Assembly: GCA_023512835.1 (NCBI GenBank)
Contig: CM042085.1
Location: 32,093,812-32,157,811 of the forward strand
Reading direction: 5' to 3'
DNA: 64,000 nt
DNA from: Taxillus chinensis
Taxonomy: Eukaryota > Streptophyta > Magnoliopsida > Santalales > Loranthaceae
The notes beneath the pieces are model-generated. The model had not been told where the DNA came from and ran no database searches. It saw nothing but the letters and a program-made list of their open reading frames with translations. A program made the translations under genes and the position numbers. Positions 1 through 11,712 of the stretch are shown one piece after another. How positions within the stretch are numbered: position 1 is the stretch's first letter; each line of letters begins with the position of its first letter.

Positions 1-216
1 GCAACAAACGATTATATTGATTGCTTGAAAGCTTTACAACATCACTCCCCTACATATAGATGTTAACACTTTTCTGGCTATGTCGCCAGGAGACATCATA
101 TATGTTCGAAATCTAAAATCTCTACAACTTACTCTATAAGCTAAGTACAACACTTTACAATGGGGAAATACCCCAAAATAGCCTAAGTGTGCTAGGATAA
201 GCCTCGGTCTGTGACA
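1..216 (-). repeat. 3' LTR of element A (partial, cut by window start)
   Basis: Matches 8637-8827 closely, ending in the same GTGACA terminus. About 170 bases of this LTR lie left of the window. It holds roughly 25 bases (around 61-85) that are absent from the 5' LTR but present in the LTRs of element B, so the 5' LTR probably lost them. Confidence 0.9.
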
Positions 217-1586
217 TTCTCCCCCACTCGATTTCGCAGCGTCCTCGTTGCGTCTTCGGCTTCCTCGAGCTCGTCAAACTGCCTGATGTAGCGTTCGACT
301 CCTTCACGGTACTCTTCAATCTCCTTGGAGAATTGCCCCAGATCCTCTTCCTTCTCCCAGCTTGCCTCTTCAACCGGTCTGTTCTTCCATTGGACGTAGT
401 ACTCCACCCGGCTTGGATCTACGCCACTTCTTGGCACGACTCTACGAGAGTGGATTTTCTCTATCTCTTTATCGTAGGTCTTGCCCGTTGATGCTGTTGG
501 TGTCCGCACCGCCCGTTGTCCGCTCCTATCTTCCAAGTCTTCGTGGTAAGGCTTGAGCAAACTAATGTGGAACACCGAATGCCTTTGTAAGCTAGTCGGG
601 AGGTCCAATTTGTATGAGACCTTCCCAACTCTCTTAAGTACTTTGAAAGGCCCCTCATATCGGCGCACCAAACCCTTATGCAATTGTCTGAGTGCTTTGG
701 TTTGGCACGGAAGGAGTTTGAGCATCACCATGTCTCCTTCCTGAAATTCCAAGGGCCTCCTTTGTTGACCCGCCCACTTCTTCATCTTCTTCGCCGCTTT
801 GTGCAAGTATGCCCTGGCCAGATCTGTCTGTTCATGCCATCCTTTTGCAAACTTGAACGCCGCGGAGCTTTTTCCAGTGTACCCCCGAGTGATGGAAGTG
901 GGCGTCAATGGTTGCTGCCCAGTTGCGAGTTCGAACGGACTCTCGTTCGTGGACTCGCTCTTCTGCAAGTTATATGAGAATTGGGCTATGTCCAACAACT
1001 TGGCCCAATCTCTTTGGTTGGCACTCACGTAGTGCCTCAGATACAGCTCCAATAAGCCATTTACACGTTCAGTTTGGCAGTCTGTTTGTGGGTGGAAACT
1101 TGTTGAAAAGTTTAAGTCTGAACTCATTATCCGGAACAGCTCGGTCCAAAACCGCCCAGTAAATCGTGAGTCCCGATCGCTCACGATTGTCTTTGGAATG
1201 CCCCAGTACTTCACCACGTACTTGAAGAATAGTCGGGCCGTGTCATCTGCCGTGCAGTCCTTCAGAGCTGGAATGAAAACTCCATACTTAGAGAATCAGT
1301 CGACCACCACAATGATCGTACCGCATCCTTCAGATCTTGGGAGGCAAACAATGAAGTCCATCAAAACACTTTCCCAAGGTCTTTCCGGAGTAGGCAAAGG
1401 TTCTAACAGTCCCGCCGATTGCCGATTCTCTATCTTGTCTTGTTGGCACACAAGACAAGTCCTCACGTACACTTGGACGTCCTCATAAAGTTGAGGCCAG
1501 TAGTAGCTCCGTTCCACCAATGCCAAGGTACGATCGACTCCGGGATGGCCAGCCCACCGCGAGTCGTGACATTCTTTGAGGATATC
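192..1586 (-). pseudogene. Integrase with C-terminal chromodomain of element A (broken)
   Basis: This is the 3' end of pol, read right to left. It contains the zinc-binding region (CLVCQQDKIEN near 1440), the catalytic core (MDFIVCLP, then SDRDSRF, then TERVNG holding the last acidic residue), the GPF-type C-terminal domain (YEGPFKVLKRVG) and a chromodomain (EYYVQWKNRPVEEASWE at about 350-410). The frame ends inside the 3' LTR at 192. It is interrupted by a TGA at 1296-1298 where the copy in B reads CGA, a CpG transition. Its upstream end is cut at 1586 by the solo LTR. Integrase inserts the cDNA; chromodomains of this group are known to bind histone marks and steer insertion to heterochromatin. 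Not functional as it stands. Confidence 0.9.
217..229 (-). other. Polypurine tract of element A
   Basis: On the minus strand GAGTGGGGGAGAA directly abuts the 3' LTR, the expected place for the plus-strand primer of reverse transcription. The same tract adjoins the 3' LTR of element B at 22714. Confidence 0.8.
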
Positions 1587-1875
1587 TGTAAAACCCGCAA
1601 AATTTTTAGCTATTTAAATTCTTCCTTAAAGAGTAATAATAATAAAATAATAATAATGTCATTGTTAACAATAGTTAGAAAGGATATTTTAGATATTATC
1701 ATAATAAAAATAAGCACCCAATATAGTCATTCAAATAGCATGTGACTAGTAAGTAGCTGTTAGAATAGTAACTGGTCGTTATGAATAGTATCCATTTGGA
1801 CTTCCATAAATAGATATGAATATAATATTTTATTTATAAGAGAGTATAGAAGTAAGAAGAAGAATAATAAGAGTT

Positions 1876-2160
1876 ATGACATCAAGTTCTCAAGTACCGT
1901 CATCCGAGAATAGTGTACGAGATGAAGATCGGCGAGCAATACGACTTGAAGTTACAAAGCTATGCTTTGCTGTAGATGAGCTAAATGCTCGTGTCCAATG
2001 GCTACAATATAATGCGACGAGACACAGGGAGAAGTTTGAGGTTATTCGTGCGACAACCACGACAATGTTAGCCGAAGGGTTATGCAGCTTTACTGCCGAA
2101 GCACAACACGTCCTACGCACATACGCTAATATAATTCAAGAAATTTTACGAAGGCCATAG
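1876..2160 (+). CDS. Small ORF inside the solo LTR, 94 codons, unknown
   Basis: An ATG-initiated open frame of 94 codons lies about 290 bases inside the LTR. The predicted protein is polar, Arg- and Thr-rich, with heptad-like spacing in the middle (residues 20-55) that could form a short coiled coil. I recognise no domain. A TATA-like stretch (tatttataag, 1832-1841) and a purine-rich leader lie upstream. Codons look plausible, but coding status is unproven and a chance ORF cannot be excluded. It may belong to a separate AT-rich insertion within the LTR. Confidence 0.3.
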   Translation: MTSSSQVPSSENSVRDEDRRAIRLEVTKLCFAVDELNARVQWLQYNATRHREKFEVIRATTTTMLAEGLCSFTAEAQHVLRTYANIIQEILRRP

Positions 2161-2993
2161 AATATGATATTAATGTTTATGTTTAGGATTATAATATTTT
2201 ATGCTATAATGTTATCTTACTTTATTGTTTATTGATTATATAATTATATTATTTTATCAGCGTAAATATTAAATACGTTATAAAAATAAAATAATTTCTT
2301 ATACATCATAAAACGTTTGGATGCTATATATTATGTCATTTAGTTTCTTAAACCAAATTACTATGGGTAAGTAAGTATTACAAGCCTTAACTTTACCAAA
2401 AGTATAAAACATAGGTAAGGCCCAAAAATTTGAATGAGGCAGATTCTGGAGGTCACATTCAAAAATCCATAACTTGAATTATACAGATCCAATTGACATG
2501 AAACCAAAGCCCATTTGTTCATTTATGACTTATCTAAAACGTGTAAAAATTTCAGAATTTAATATGAATCCAATCAATTCCTGAATTTAAAATACTACAC
2601 ATAGGTTGAGTATGAATGGGTAAACATTTTAGTATGACTTTAAAATTCAATAACTCTTGTTATACATATGTAAAAATTATAAAATTGATACCCATTTGTA
2701 GATATTTAAGTCAGTAATGCAATACAATTGGCCATTTGTCAAAAACTATAAAATTAAAAATGTTATAATTGAATTAGTAGGGAGTACACCAATGTGGACT
2801 TTTGATGCCAAAGGAACCTTCTAGGTTGAAAAGTCTTAAAACATTTTTTAAATGGTAGGAAGAGGTACCCACGTTTTAAGAAAGGATAATAGGAGGAAAA
2901 TAAAGTATTATATATATTTTACATAATTTAATTTAATGCCAAAGTCAAATTCATACACTACTTTCACACTATACACCTACCACCATCCTTGCC

Positions 2994-3000
2994 TATATAA
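2994..3000 (+). promoter_or_regulatory. Putative LTR TATA box
   Basis: tatataa in the context gcctatataaggagtg, followed by a CT-rich leader. This is the usual layout of an LTR U3/R boundary, suggesting transcription starts near 3025 on the plus strand. Confidence 0.5.
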
Positions 3001-3467
3001 GGAGTGTCTTGCCTCTCCTCTTATTGCACAAATCCCTCAAGCCACACCACGAAATTCCCTCTCAAAACACTCCCTTAAGCCCTCTTAACACTCCAAATAC
3101 TCTACTCAAATCCTCTTTTGATTTTGGTACTTACCAAGCGTTGAAGTTCTACGAAAGGTAATACTTAAGATTTTGAAATTTTGAAGTTACTTCTTATTTA
3201 TTATGTAGATCTATATGGTTGGTTTTACCACCTTACATATGTTATTTATATGATTGGTTGTACTACCTCGTATATACATACATGGTTGGCCTTGCCACCT
3301 CATATATATTTATATATACATGTGTAATGATTTTAAATTATAGTATTTTATCATAGCATATATTGTCATTCTATAATTCAAGTGAAAAGATGAGAATATT
3401 AACTTATGTTTTTATTTTTATTTTTAAGGTTCTAGATAGCGGAAGATCGTAAGGAACGACTTCCAAA

Positions 3468-3734
3468 ATGAATTCCCCCGGCAATCGCCCTTCTTCTTCT
3501 GCAATCTCAATTGTTAATGCTTCAACCTCACAGCTATCCCCATCCTTATCTCCTCCTGATCTTCCCTTTAGACCCGTGTCTAATATCCCTTCATGGTTAA
3601 GGTGGAAGACACGTAGGAAAAATAAGCTTATCGAACGTCTTTTCCGTTCACCCAATACAAAGAGTAAATCTTATTCAAAAACTCTCAAAGCATATAACCT
3701 AGTTAGTGCACAACTCAAGGCTTATGATGCATGA
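3468..3734 (+). CDS. Small ORF inside the solo LTR, 88 codons, unknown
   Basis: Open frame downstream of the putative LTR TATA box. The product is Ser/Pro-rich for about 45 residues, then basic (WKTRRKNKLIERLFRSPN). There is no recognised domain. It lies where long plant LTRs often carry leader ORFs; it could equally be chance. Low confidence as a gene. Confidence 0.25.
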   Translation: MNSPGNRPSSSAISIVNASTSQLSPSLSPPDLPFRPVSNIPSWLRWKTRRKNKLIERLFRSPNTKSKSYSKTLKAYNLVSAQLKAYDA

Positions 3735-3833
3735 GATCGAAATAGGAGATGGAACAACAATAGAAGTGGGAACCCAAATTAATATTCAACCCCACAAGCA
3801 CGGTATGCCTATTAAAAGATATAAGTTAAAGTA

Positions 3834-3835
<2 letters not shown>

Positions 3836-3874
<39 letters not shown>
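3836..3874. repeat. (TA)n microsatellite
   Basis: About 19 uninterrupted TA units within the solo LTR. Confidence 0.95.
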
Positions 3875-3877
<3 letters not shown>

Positions 3878-4878
3878 GAGATATGTGTGATATTGAACTT
3901 TTCAAGCATTAATGCTAATTTAGTGTTTTAATATTTTTTTAAGGTTTAGAACGCGGAGAACGACAAGCGGATTGTAAGGGTTTTTCTTTTCTTTATTCTC
4001 ACTTTTCTCTTCCTCTTTATCTTGTTTTATTTGAAATTATTATTGTAAGAGTTTTATGTTTATTATTCCATTTTATTGTTGAGAAGATTAGATTAGTCTC
4101 TTTTTAATCTCTCTTGGTAATCTATGCTATTGATTGAGGTAGATAACCATTTTGATATTCGTGGTTATCCTTGTTAACCTTGAATGTTTTATTGGAATTC
4201 TATAATATGCCTCATGTTATGTATGTTAAAGTTATTATAACCTCTTATGTTTGAACAAAGTAAGTTTATAATGGGTGGTTCCAGAAAGACCTCCAATGCA
4301 TTGGGTAAAGAACATCACTGGAGAGTGTCAATCCAGCTGATAATATGTTATGTTATGATATGGTATCTGGATGGTTAACCTAGGTCATGATGTTACGATA
4401 CGATGTCTAAACATAATCTTTCATGTTATGATTTCCTTGTGAAATGTTGATCATGTATGATGTGCAAATATTATATGGTATTTCCTGTGTTCGATATCTT
4501 CATGATTTTCCTTACCCACTTATGTTTAACCTTACTGGGCTATTTGAGCTCACCCTTTTTATGATTTCTTTCCAACCCTAGGAAATTAAGGGATGGAGAA
4601 ACTAGGATAAGGAGTCGAGAAGTGCTTGGAAATAAAGTTGTGTGAAATTTTAAAGATTTATTAAGTTGTTTGCTCGTGTGCTTTGTTATGTAATAATGGG
4701 TTATGGACACTTAGTCTCTAAACCCCTAAACCTTAAAGATCTTGGATTGAAATTTGTAATAATGAATGGTTTGTTTGATTAAATAAGTAATAGTTTGAAA
4801 TTTATATAAAATTTGTATATTTATTTTCCGCTAATGTACCCGGTTTGGAGGTTTCAAATTTGGGGGCGTTACAATATC

Positions 4879-5985
4879 TCTCCTCAAACTTCCCCACTTA
4901 GGAACATACACCCGTTCCCCTCGAGTATGGAGCAAATCATCTCTTAGCCAAAATCGCCGCGTCTTCCCAGCTTTGATGCATTCCACCAAGGACTTGGCTA
5001 ATAGATCATGCTCCATTCCTTCCTTCAGTTTGTCCACTAGGGGGAATTGTGGTTGGCTAATGGCTGCAAGTTCCGCCTTCCGACTTAGTGCATCAGCCAC
5101 CACATTATTTGTGCCCGATTTGTACTCGAGCACAAAGTCGAATTCCGCTAGGAGTCCTTGCCAACGTGCTTGCTTCGGAGTTAAGTTCCTTTGAGTTAGA
5201 AAATAACTCGTAGCAATATTGTCCGTCTTCACCACGAACTTGGACCCTAGCAAGTAATGCCTCCACACCCGAAGGCAATGCATAACTGCCGTTATCTCCT
5301 TTTCATGCACCGCGTACCTCCGTTCGGTGTCATTGAGCTTCCGGCTTTCATATGCTACAGGATGCCCCTCCTGCATTAGAACTCCACCGATGGCAAAGTC
5401 TGAAGCATCCGTGTGAACTTCATAAGGCTTTGTATGGTCCGGCAGTGCCATCACCGGTCCGTTTGTCATGGCTTGCTTCAACTTCTCAAATGCCTCTCGG
5501 CAAGCATCATCCCACACCCAAGTCTTGTTCTTCTTTAGTAGTTCCGTCAAGGGTGCGGCAATGTGAGAATAGCCGCGGATGAATCTTCTATAGTAGTTAA
5601 CCAAGCCAAGGAAGGAGCGCATTTCAGGGACTTTCTTGGGCGTCTCCCATTCCTTGATGGCTAACACTTTCTTGTTGTCCATCTTTAGTTTGCCTCCGCC
5701 AATGATGTGACCCAAGAAGGGCACCTCCTTCTTCGCAAAGTCACATTTCTCCTTTTTCACAAAGAGTTGGTTCTCCCTTAAGATTTGGAAAACCCGCCGT
5801 AGGTGTGCCTTGTGTTCCTCCAACGTTTTGCTATAGACGACAATGTCGTCAAGGTACACCACGACGAATCTATCCAAGTATGGTTGGAAGATCCGGTTCA
5901 TCAACGTACAGAATGTGGCAGGGGCATTTGTGAGGCCAAAGGGCATCACCAAGAACTCGTAAGAGCCATATCTTGTAACGCACGC
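4879..5985 (-). pseudogene. Reverse transcriptase (C-terminal half) and RNase H of element A
   Basis: Continuous frame on the minus strand. It begins with the RT palm ([12 protein letters not shown]), the catalytic YLDD box at about 5845-5856, the thumb ([14 protein letters not shown]), the connection ([12 protein letters not shown]), then RNase H with [11 protein letters not shown], the YAVHEKEI motif, KTDNIATSY and ADALSRK. It copies element RNA to DNA and removes the RNA strand. The 5' part of RT is separated by the insert at 5986-6203, and integrase by the solo LTR at 4873. Residues at the active sites look intact, so this half decayed little. Confidence 0.9.
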
Positions 5986-6203
5986 TGTTGGGTCTCTAAC
6001 GTCCCATAGATTAATCCCACATCGGTTAGGGCGAACATTGAGGTCATCCTAATGAGGAGGCTCATGTGCACCTTGTCACGACGCGTTTTAACGGGTCGCG
6101 GCCCGTTAGAAACAAATCCATGCGGGCTGCGGCCCATGGGTGGGCGCGCGAGTGCCAAAGCGGACAATATTGTGATAGTGAGTGCCCTGGCCGAGGTCCA
6201 ACA
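5986..6203. mobile_element. TRIM-like solo LTR, 218 bp
   Basis: TGTTGG...CCAACA ends (6 bp inverted termini) and an imperfect 5 bp target duplication (CACGC at 5981-5985, CACGT at 6204-6208). It interrupts the RT of element A; the copy in B (near 29870) reads through without it. It contains the sequence tcccacatcggttagg, common in plant TRIM-type LTRs. There is no coding capacity. Confidence 0.65.
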
Positions 6204-8434
6204 CACGTCATCTTTGCCTCATCACCTTCGGCCATCCGCACTTGCCAATATCCCGACCACAAGTCTAGCTTTGAGAACCATCTCGCAGCACCAAGTTGAT
6301 CAAACAGGTCGGATATTAGTGGGATGGGGTAGCTGTTCTTCATTGTAATCTTGTTTAGTGCCCTATAGTCAATGCATAGCCGCATCGACCTATCGTGCTT
6401 CTTTTGGAACAACACCGGTGCTCCAAATGGCGCTTTAGATGGCCGAATGAATCCGGCATCCAACAAGTCCTTTAATTGTTTCCGAAGTTCCTCCAACTCC
6501 GGTGGTGCCATCCGATAGGGCACCGCAGCAGTAGGCCTTGCACCGGCCTCTATTTCGATCTTGTGATCCACCTCCCGCTTCGGCGGAAGTTGTTTGGGGA
6601 GTTCGGGTGGCATAACGTCCCCAAACTCTTCAAGGACCGTCTTCACTTCCGTTGGGGGCTCCTCCCCAACACTTTGGCATTCTTCCTTCACCATGGCAAT
6701 GAAGGTTGGCTCCTGTCGCCTAACTCCTTTGGACAGTTGGAGCGCCGAAAGAGACTTCGCCTTGAGCTCTTCCTCCCGCATTACCTTCACCATGCACGTT
6801 TTCCCCTCGTCCATGATGCACATTGTGTTGGTGCTAGGAATTGGAATTGCCCGCACCTGGTCAACGAACTCCATCCCCAACACCATGGGATAGTCGTTCA
6901 TCGACACCACGGAGAGATTCACCTTGCCTCTCCACTCGCCAATACTTAGCTCGACGCCTCGAGCCACGCCATGGATGGGACTGGCACTGGAGTTCACCGC
7001 CTTCAGCCAGCCTTTCTCTTCCTTGTAGATTATCCCCAGTCTACGAGCTTCTTCGACCTTGATGAAGTTGTTGGTCGCACCCGTGTCCACCAAGGCCTTA
7101 GTTTCAAGGTTGTTGGCCTTAGCGAGCACGTACATGCGGCCCTTCTGTCGTCCGGATGGTGGCACCTCCACCTTCGCCTTCATTGCATTGAGGAGTTGCA
7201 AGGAACCAAGTCGTGGATCCCTCGCATTCCTCTCTTCATCTTCGTTGATCATCGCGGAGAGCTTGGAGCGCTTCGGGCACTCGAACGCCTTGTGAGGGCC
7301 TTCACAAAGGAAACAGGAGATCCTTGGCTTCTCTCCGTCCTTGGAACTATTCGTGAATTGTTTTGAGCGAAAGTCCTTAGATGGTTGGAAGGGTCTCTCT
7401 TTTCCTTCACTCCGGTTGTCTCCCCCACGTTTCTCCTTGTGGAACCTGTTCGCCTTAGAAGTCGATGAAGAACTGGTAGTTTTCTCCGGCTTCTTGTATT
7501 CGATGAGTGATTCGGCCACCGCCATGGCCGACGCCAGGTCCTGCACATTCCTCCGCTGCAACTCCAGCTTCGCCCATTGTTGCAATCCGTCCATGAAGGA
7601 AAATAATGAATCCTTTGCGGACATGTCCGGGATCTCCAAGATAAGCTCTGAAAACTCGCAAACGTACTCCCGCACCGTGCCTTTGTGGGTAAGGCGCCGA
7701 AGTTTCGCCCGGGACTCGTCCTCCGCGTTCTAGGGATAGAACTGGGCCTTGATCTCCCGCTTGAAATCCGCCCAATTGTCAATAGTACATAGGCCGCACT
7801 CCTTGTCGGCATATCGTCGCCTCCACCACACCATAGCCGAATCGACTAAGTATAGTGGAGCGGTCTTCACCTTCTTTGCCTCGTTGACAATGTTCAAGGC
7901 ATCGAAGTACTGCTCCATGGTCCAGAGGAAGTTGTCTAACTCCCTCGCATTTCTTGACTCGGCATAGGTCTTAGGTTTTGGCACATCAATTTTGGAGCTG
8001 GAATGGCCGCCAACGCCACCTTGGGTGACCGCTATCTTGCAGAGAGACCAATCTGCCTTGATCTCTTTGATTTCCTCTTGCATCGCCAGGATTTGGGACG
8101 TGAGAGTGTCTTTTAGGCCGTCAAACCGAGAGTTCATGTCATCCATGACAAAGTTGAGAAGCCCTTGCATCCTCCCATAGCTTTCCTCACCCTTTGAGTC
8201 CAGCTTTTCGATGCTTTCAGTGTGCTCCTCGACCACCTCCATCTGTTCGGCTAACGCCAACTCCAATTTGGCTAGCCGACTCTCCAGCGGACATGTTTCC
8301 CTCGAAACGGACTTATCTCTCCTCCGTTCCTTAGCGTGGTGCTCCTTGTCGCGGCCTTCATGGTCGCCACCACTAATGACAACAGATCCTCCGTTTGTCA
8401 TTTTTACACCGTCTCGAAGTTTTGATTGTTCCAT
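6204..8434 (-). pseudogene. gag, protease and N-terminal RT of element A
   Basis: One minus-strand frame from an ATG at 8434 (first Met after the primer binding site). It contains the gag N-terminus with a coiled-coil-like stretch (8100-8300), the capsid-type region (WADFKREIKAQFYP), an in-frame TAG at 7730-7732, then [15 protein letters not shown], a single CCHC zinc knuckle ([13 protein letters not shown], 7277-7315), a retropepsin with DTG ([12 protein letters not shown], 7079-7087) and the start of RT ([19 protein letters not shown]). An upstream in-frame ATG at 8473 lies in the LTR/primer site and is unlikely to be used. Gag packages element RNA; protease matures the polyprotein. The TAG and the insert at 5986 disable it. 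Confidence 0.88.
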
Positions 8435-8453
8435 CGAACTTAGCACCAACCGT

Positions 8454-8465
8454 GCTCTGATACCA
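8454..8465 (-). other. Primer binding site of element A (initiator Met tRNA)
   Basis: Minus strand TGGTATCAGAGC, two bases inside the 5' LTR end. It is complementary to the 3' end of plant initiator tRNA-Met. Confidence 0.9.
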
Positions 8466-8467
8466 CT

Positions 8468-8827
8468 TGTCACGGGGTCAGCCTTTATAGCAGCTTAACC
8501 CGTGCGGCACCTAGTTCCCACCCGTACGAAGGAACGCTAGGTCAGCCTAACTCGTCGCATTTGGATCGGAACCCATCGATCCGTTGTAAAGCAATTGTGT
8601 AGGGAAGCACTTAGCGGAAGATTGATTTAAACGAAGGCAACAAACGATTGTATTGATTGCTTGAAAGCTTTACAACATCACTCCCCTACATATAGGGAAG
8701 CTATGATCATATATGATCGAAATCTAAAATCTCTACAACTTACTCTATAAGCTAAGTACAACACTTTACAAGGGGAAAATACCCCAAAATAGCCTAAGTG
8801 TGCTAGGATAAGCCTCGGTCCGTGACA
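8468..8827 (-). repeat. 5' LTR of element A (360 bp)
   Basis: TGTCAC...GTGACA termini. Near identical to 1-216 over the shared part and clearly homologous to the split LTRs of element B (19558-22713, 31989-33730). Confidence 0.93.
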
Positions 8828-10189
8828 GTAGGGATGTAACACAAGGTGGCGCCCAAGAGAGGAGGCGGAGGGGGGAATTGCACAGTAGCGGGGAGATCGA
8901 CCAGTGGCGAGGGGAGATTGCGCCGCGGGTGGGGAGATCGACTAGCAGAGGGAGAGATCGCGTAGCGTGGGGGAGGGAGTCGCTCAACTTGAGCACAGTG
9001 TTCATGTAGCAGTAGTGCAACACCGGAAGAGAAAGAGAGGAGAGAAAAAAACGTAAAATAAAAAGAAAAAATACTCCTTTGGTGTTTAAAAAAATGAGAT
9101 TTAATATCATTTAAATAATATTATTTTTTATTTTTAAAAGTTAAAAATTATTACCGGCCGTATTTTTCATTTTTAAATATAAAAAATATTTTTATATTAT
9201 TTTTAAAAATATAATTATTTAAAAATTATTTTAAAAAATAATTATATTTGCCAAACTCTGTCACAGCAGTCGCATCACAAACCCCATTCGTCACATGGAT
9301 TCAATGAAGTGGGATACTGCTGCAACTGCTATTCACAAACTTCTTGCCCTTCCTCTGAAGTTGTCCACTCAGTCGGTCATCATTCGAAAAAAAAAACAAA
9401 TAAAATTTACCATAAAAACATTTTAGATAAAAAATATTAGGATGATAATTATGGTCCTGGAATCATTTCATCATCATAATAATAATGTTATTTGTCCAGC
9501 CCCCCCGGAGTATGGAATTTCGAGGAAGTCATCCTAAGATTCATTTCACGACTTTTACTTCCAACAGCAGTTGCTTCTTACGGTATGCATGGCATCCAAA
9601 TCCAATCTAAATGTTTGATTAGCACGCGGATACAGATAAAATCACAGCCTACCACCACCATAACACTACACAAATTACACTGTAATATACTGCAATTAAA
9701 CCCAACACGTCTCGTCTGTGGCAGGTCTCTACATCCCATGTCAGAAGCCAAATGGGGTTTTGATTCTGGATAAGCGTCACGTTCACGCAACCCATGTGGG
9801 GTTCATGTGACAGCTGCCTTTTAATGTCCCTCTGCAGGTTTCATGTGCCCTCCATGTGCGCAGGTCTCGACCTTTTTTCTCCCCCATATTTGTCATTATT
9901 TTCCTCTTTTTTGATCTTCTCCTTTTGTTTTTTTAGGGCCATTTAAATTTATTTTCTTATCAGTCCTTTTATATCCAAATCAACCAAAAAAAAAAAACAG
10001 AGAGTTAACGTTAACTTTATAACGACTACTTCTTTTTTTAGTTTTTGAAAATGAACTTTATTTATTACTATCAAGATTTACATTATTATATATGATGAAT
10101 TCTCAATTTCTAAATGTGTATAAGACGGAAGAGACATATATACCCAGGTTTGATTACCTTAGATTATTTTTAAAAATAATAATATTCAC

Positions 10190-10545
10190 ATGAGTTTTTT
10201 TAATAATTTTCTTAAAATTTAAATATTTTTTTATTTTTCTATACAAATATATGCTATAATAAATTTCCTACATACCTAATCATTAGAATAATATTTTATA
10301 TTATTTTTATTTATTTAATAATATTTTTATAATTTAATATAAAATAAAAGTAAATATTATAAAAAACGCAAAAAAATAGGTGAAGATTTTTTATATATAT
10401 AATTTAATAATTATATAAAATAAATAAGATTTTTTAATATATTAAAAATATAAATTTAATAGAAAAAATTAAATATATGATATTTACTGTGAAAATATTT
10501 TTTATTTTTTTATTTTTTTTCTTAATATAAAAAAATAGACTTATT
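10190..10545. repeat. AT-rich dispersed repeat, copy 1
   Basis: Aligns by eye with 11375-11712: shared order of AT-rich blocks including taatatttttataatttaat, a central tatataatttaataattat block and a closing aatataaaaaa(t)a. Diverged, with several indels. Probably a MITE or other non-autonomous repeat. Confidence 0.55.
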
Positions 10546-11344
10546 TAAAAATTTGATACTAATACTCTAAGCAATATTTACTTTATCACAAGTTGTATCT
10601 CGGTTTCTAAAATGACATTTGGTCCTGACCTTTTTATTTATCAAATTATTATCTACCATTTTTATTCTAAATGAAAGTGCTTATGTCTATATAGTTTTGA
10701 ATATTTTTTAACGAGACGTCTATGTAGTAAATATTATGTCTATTTAGTAAATATTATTAAAACCCAAAACAAAATGGTATATGGGATTGGCAGAAATCGT
10801 GAGAAATAATACGAAGGAACCACGGATGATACCTCTACTTTTCACAAAAAACAATAAACCTACTTAACACTATTTTGTATTATAAACCGTTCAATATCAT
10901 GTGTGTAGTAGAATGATATATTTAAATAGATAGAATGATATATGTAATTACTCATATGCATTGTTTGGTGAACGACCAACAAATGGCATGATATATTTTA
11001 TATTTACTAAAAAATTACCCAAATTTATATAAATTCATTACAAATAAATAATTGTCAAATATTTATTATCATATCTGAAAAAATAATGAAAGTGAGTTGG
11101 TAGAATAATAATTAAATTGTGATCATTATAAATAAAACTTATATTATATATATTAAATGGTAATATAGAATTAAAAAAAAAACTATATGCACTTTAGCAT
11201 ATAAAATAAAACACAACTTTAATCTATTTCACATTTTAAATTAGAATTTTACAAAATACATTAAATTTAGAAAATGATAGTTTTATATTATTTACATTAA
11301 ATACTCTCGTCAAATTTAACATAAAAGTTAAAGCAATTTAAACT

Positions 11345-11712
11345 CTACTTAGAGCACTCACATGAGTCATCCAATAAGTTTTTCTAAATTTATAATTTTA
11401 TACTACTTTTTGATTTCCTCTATAAATATATATCACATTCCTAAATCATCATATATATCATTAAAATAATATTTATATTATTTTATTTTATTTAATAATA
11501 AATTTTTATAATTTAATATAAAAATAAAAGTAAATGTTATGGGAAACATAAATGAGAAATGTAGAATTTTTTATATATAATTTAATAATTATAGAAAGTG
11601 AATAGTATTTCTCAATACATTGAGAAATATTATACAAACTCAATAGAGAAAGTTAAATATAATTTTATAACTTTTTAATTTTTTTATTTAAATATAAAAA
11701 ATAAACTTAGAG
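11345..11712. repeat. AT-rich dispersed repeat, copy 2
   Basis: Better-preserved copy, bounded by similar motifs (cttagagcactcacat at the left, cttagagcactggcat at the right). The direct orientation of these motifs suggests the start of another unit at 11705. Class uncertain. Confidence 0.5.

Larger units (their letters stand above)
1587..4873 (+). mobile_element. Solo LTR (3287 bp), Tekay/Retand-like gypsy
   Basis: Starts TGTAAAACCC and ends GGGGGCGTTACA, with the 5 bp target duplication ATATC at 1582-1586 and 4874-4878. It splits the pol of element A exactly between RNase H and integrase; the uninterrupted sequence is seen at 24060-24090. I find no internal domain and no second LTR, so it is best read as a solo LTR left by LTR-LTR recombination. 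The motif near 4530 (actgggctatttgagctcac) resembles other long gypsy LTRs here. Clade is inferred from LTR style only. Confidence 0.8.
1..8827 (-). mobile_element. Element A: Ty3/gypsy chromovirus, degenerate, nested insertions
   Basis: This is a complete-length LTR retrotransposon read on the minus strand. It has a 5' LTR (8468-8827), an initiator-Met-type primer binding site, gag, protease, RT, RNase H, integrase with a terminal chromodomain, a polypurine tract and a 3' LTR cut by the window edge (1-216). The chromodomain makes it a chromovirus; the Galadriel clade is my tentative guess. The coding frame is interrupted by a solo LTR at 1587-4873, a TRIM-like insert at 5986-6203 and at least two in-frame stops (7730-7732 and 1296-1298). 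It cannot encode a full polyprotein. Element B (19558-33730) is a second copy of the same family and was used to define both insertion points. The right flank is GTAGG; the matching left flank lies outside the window. Confidence 0.9.
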
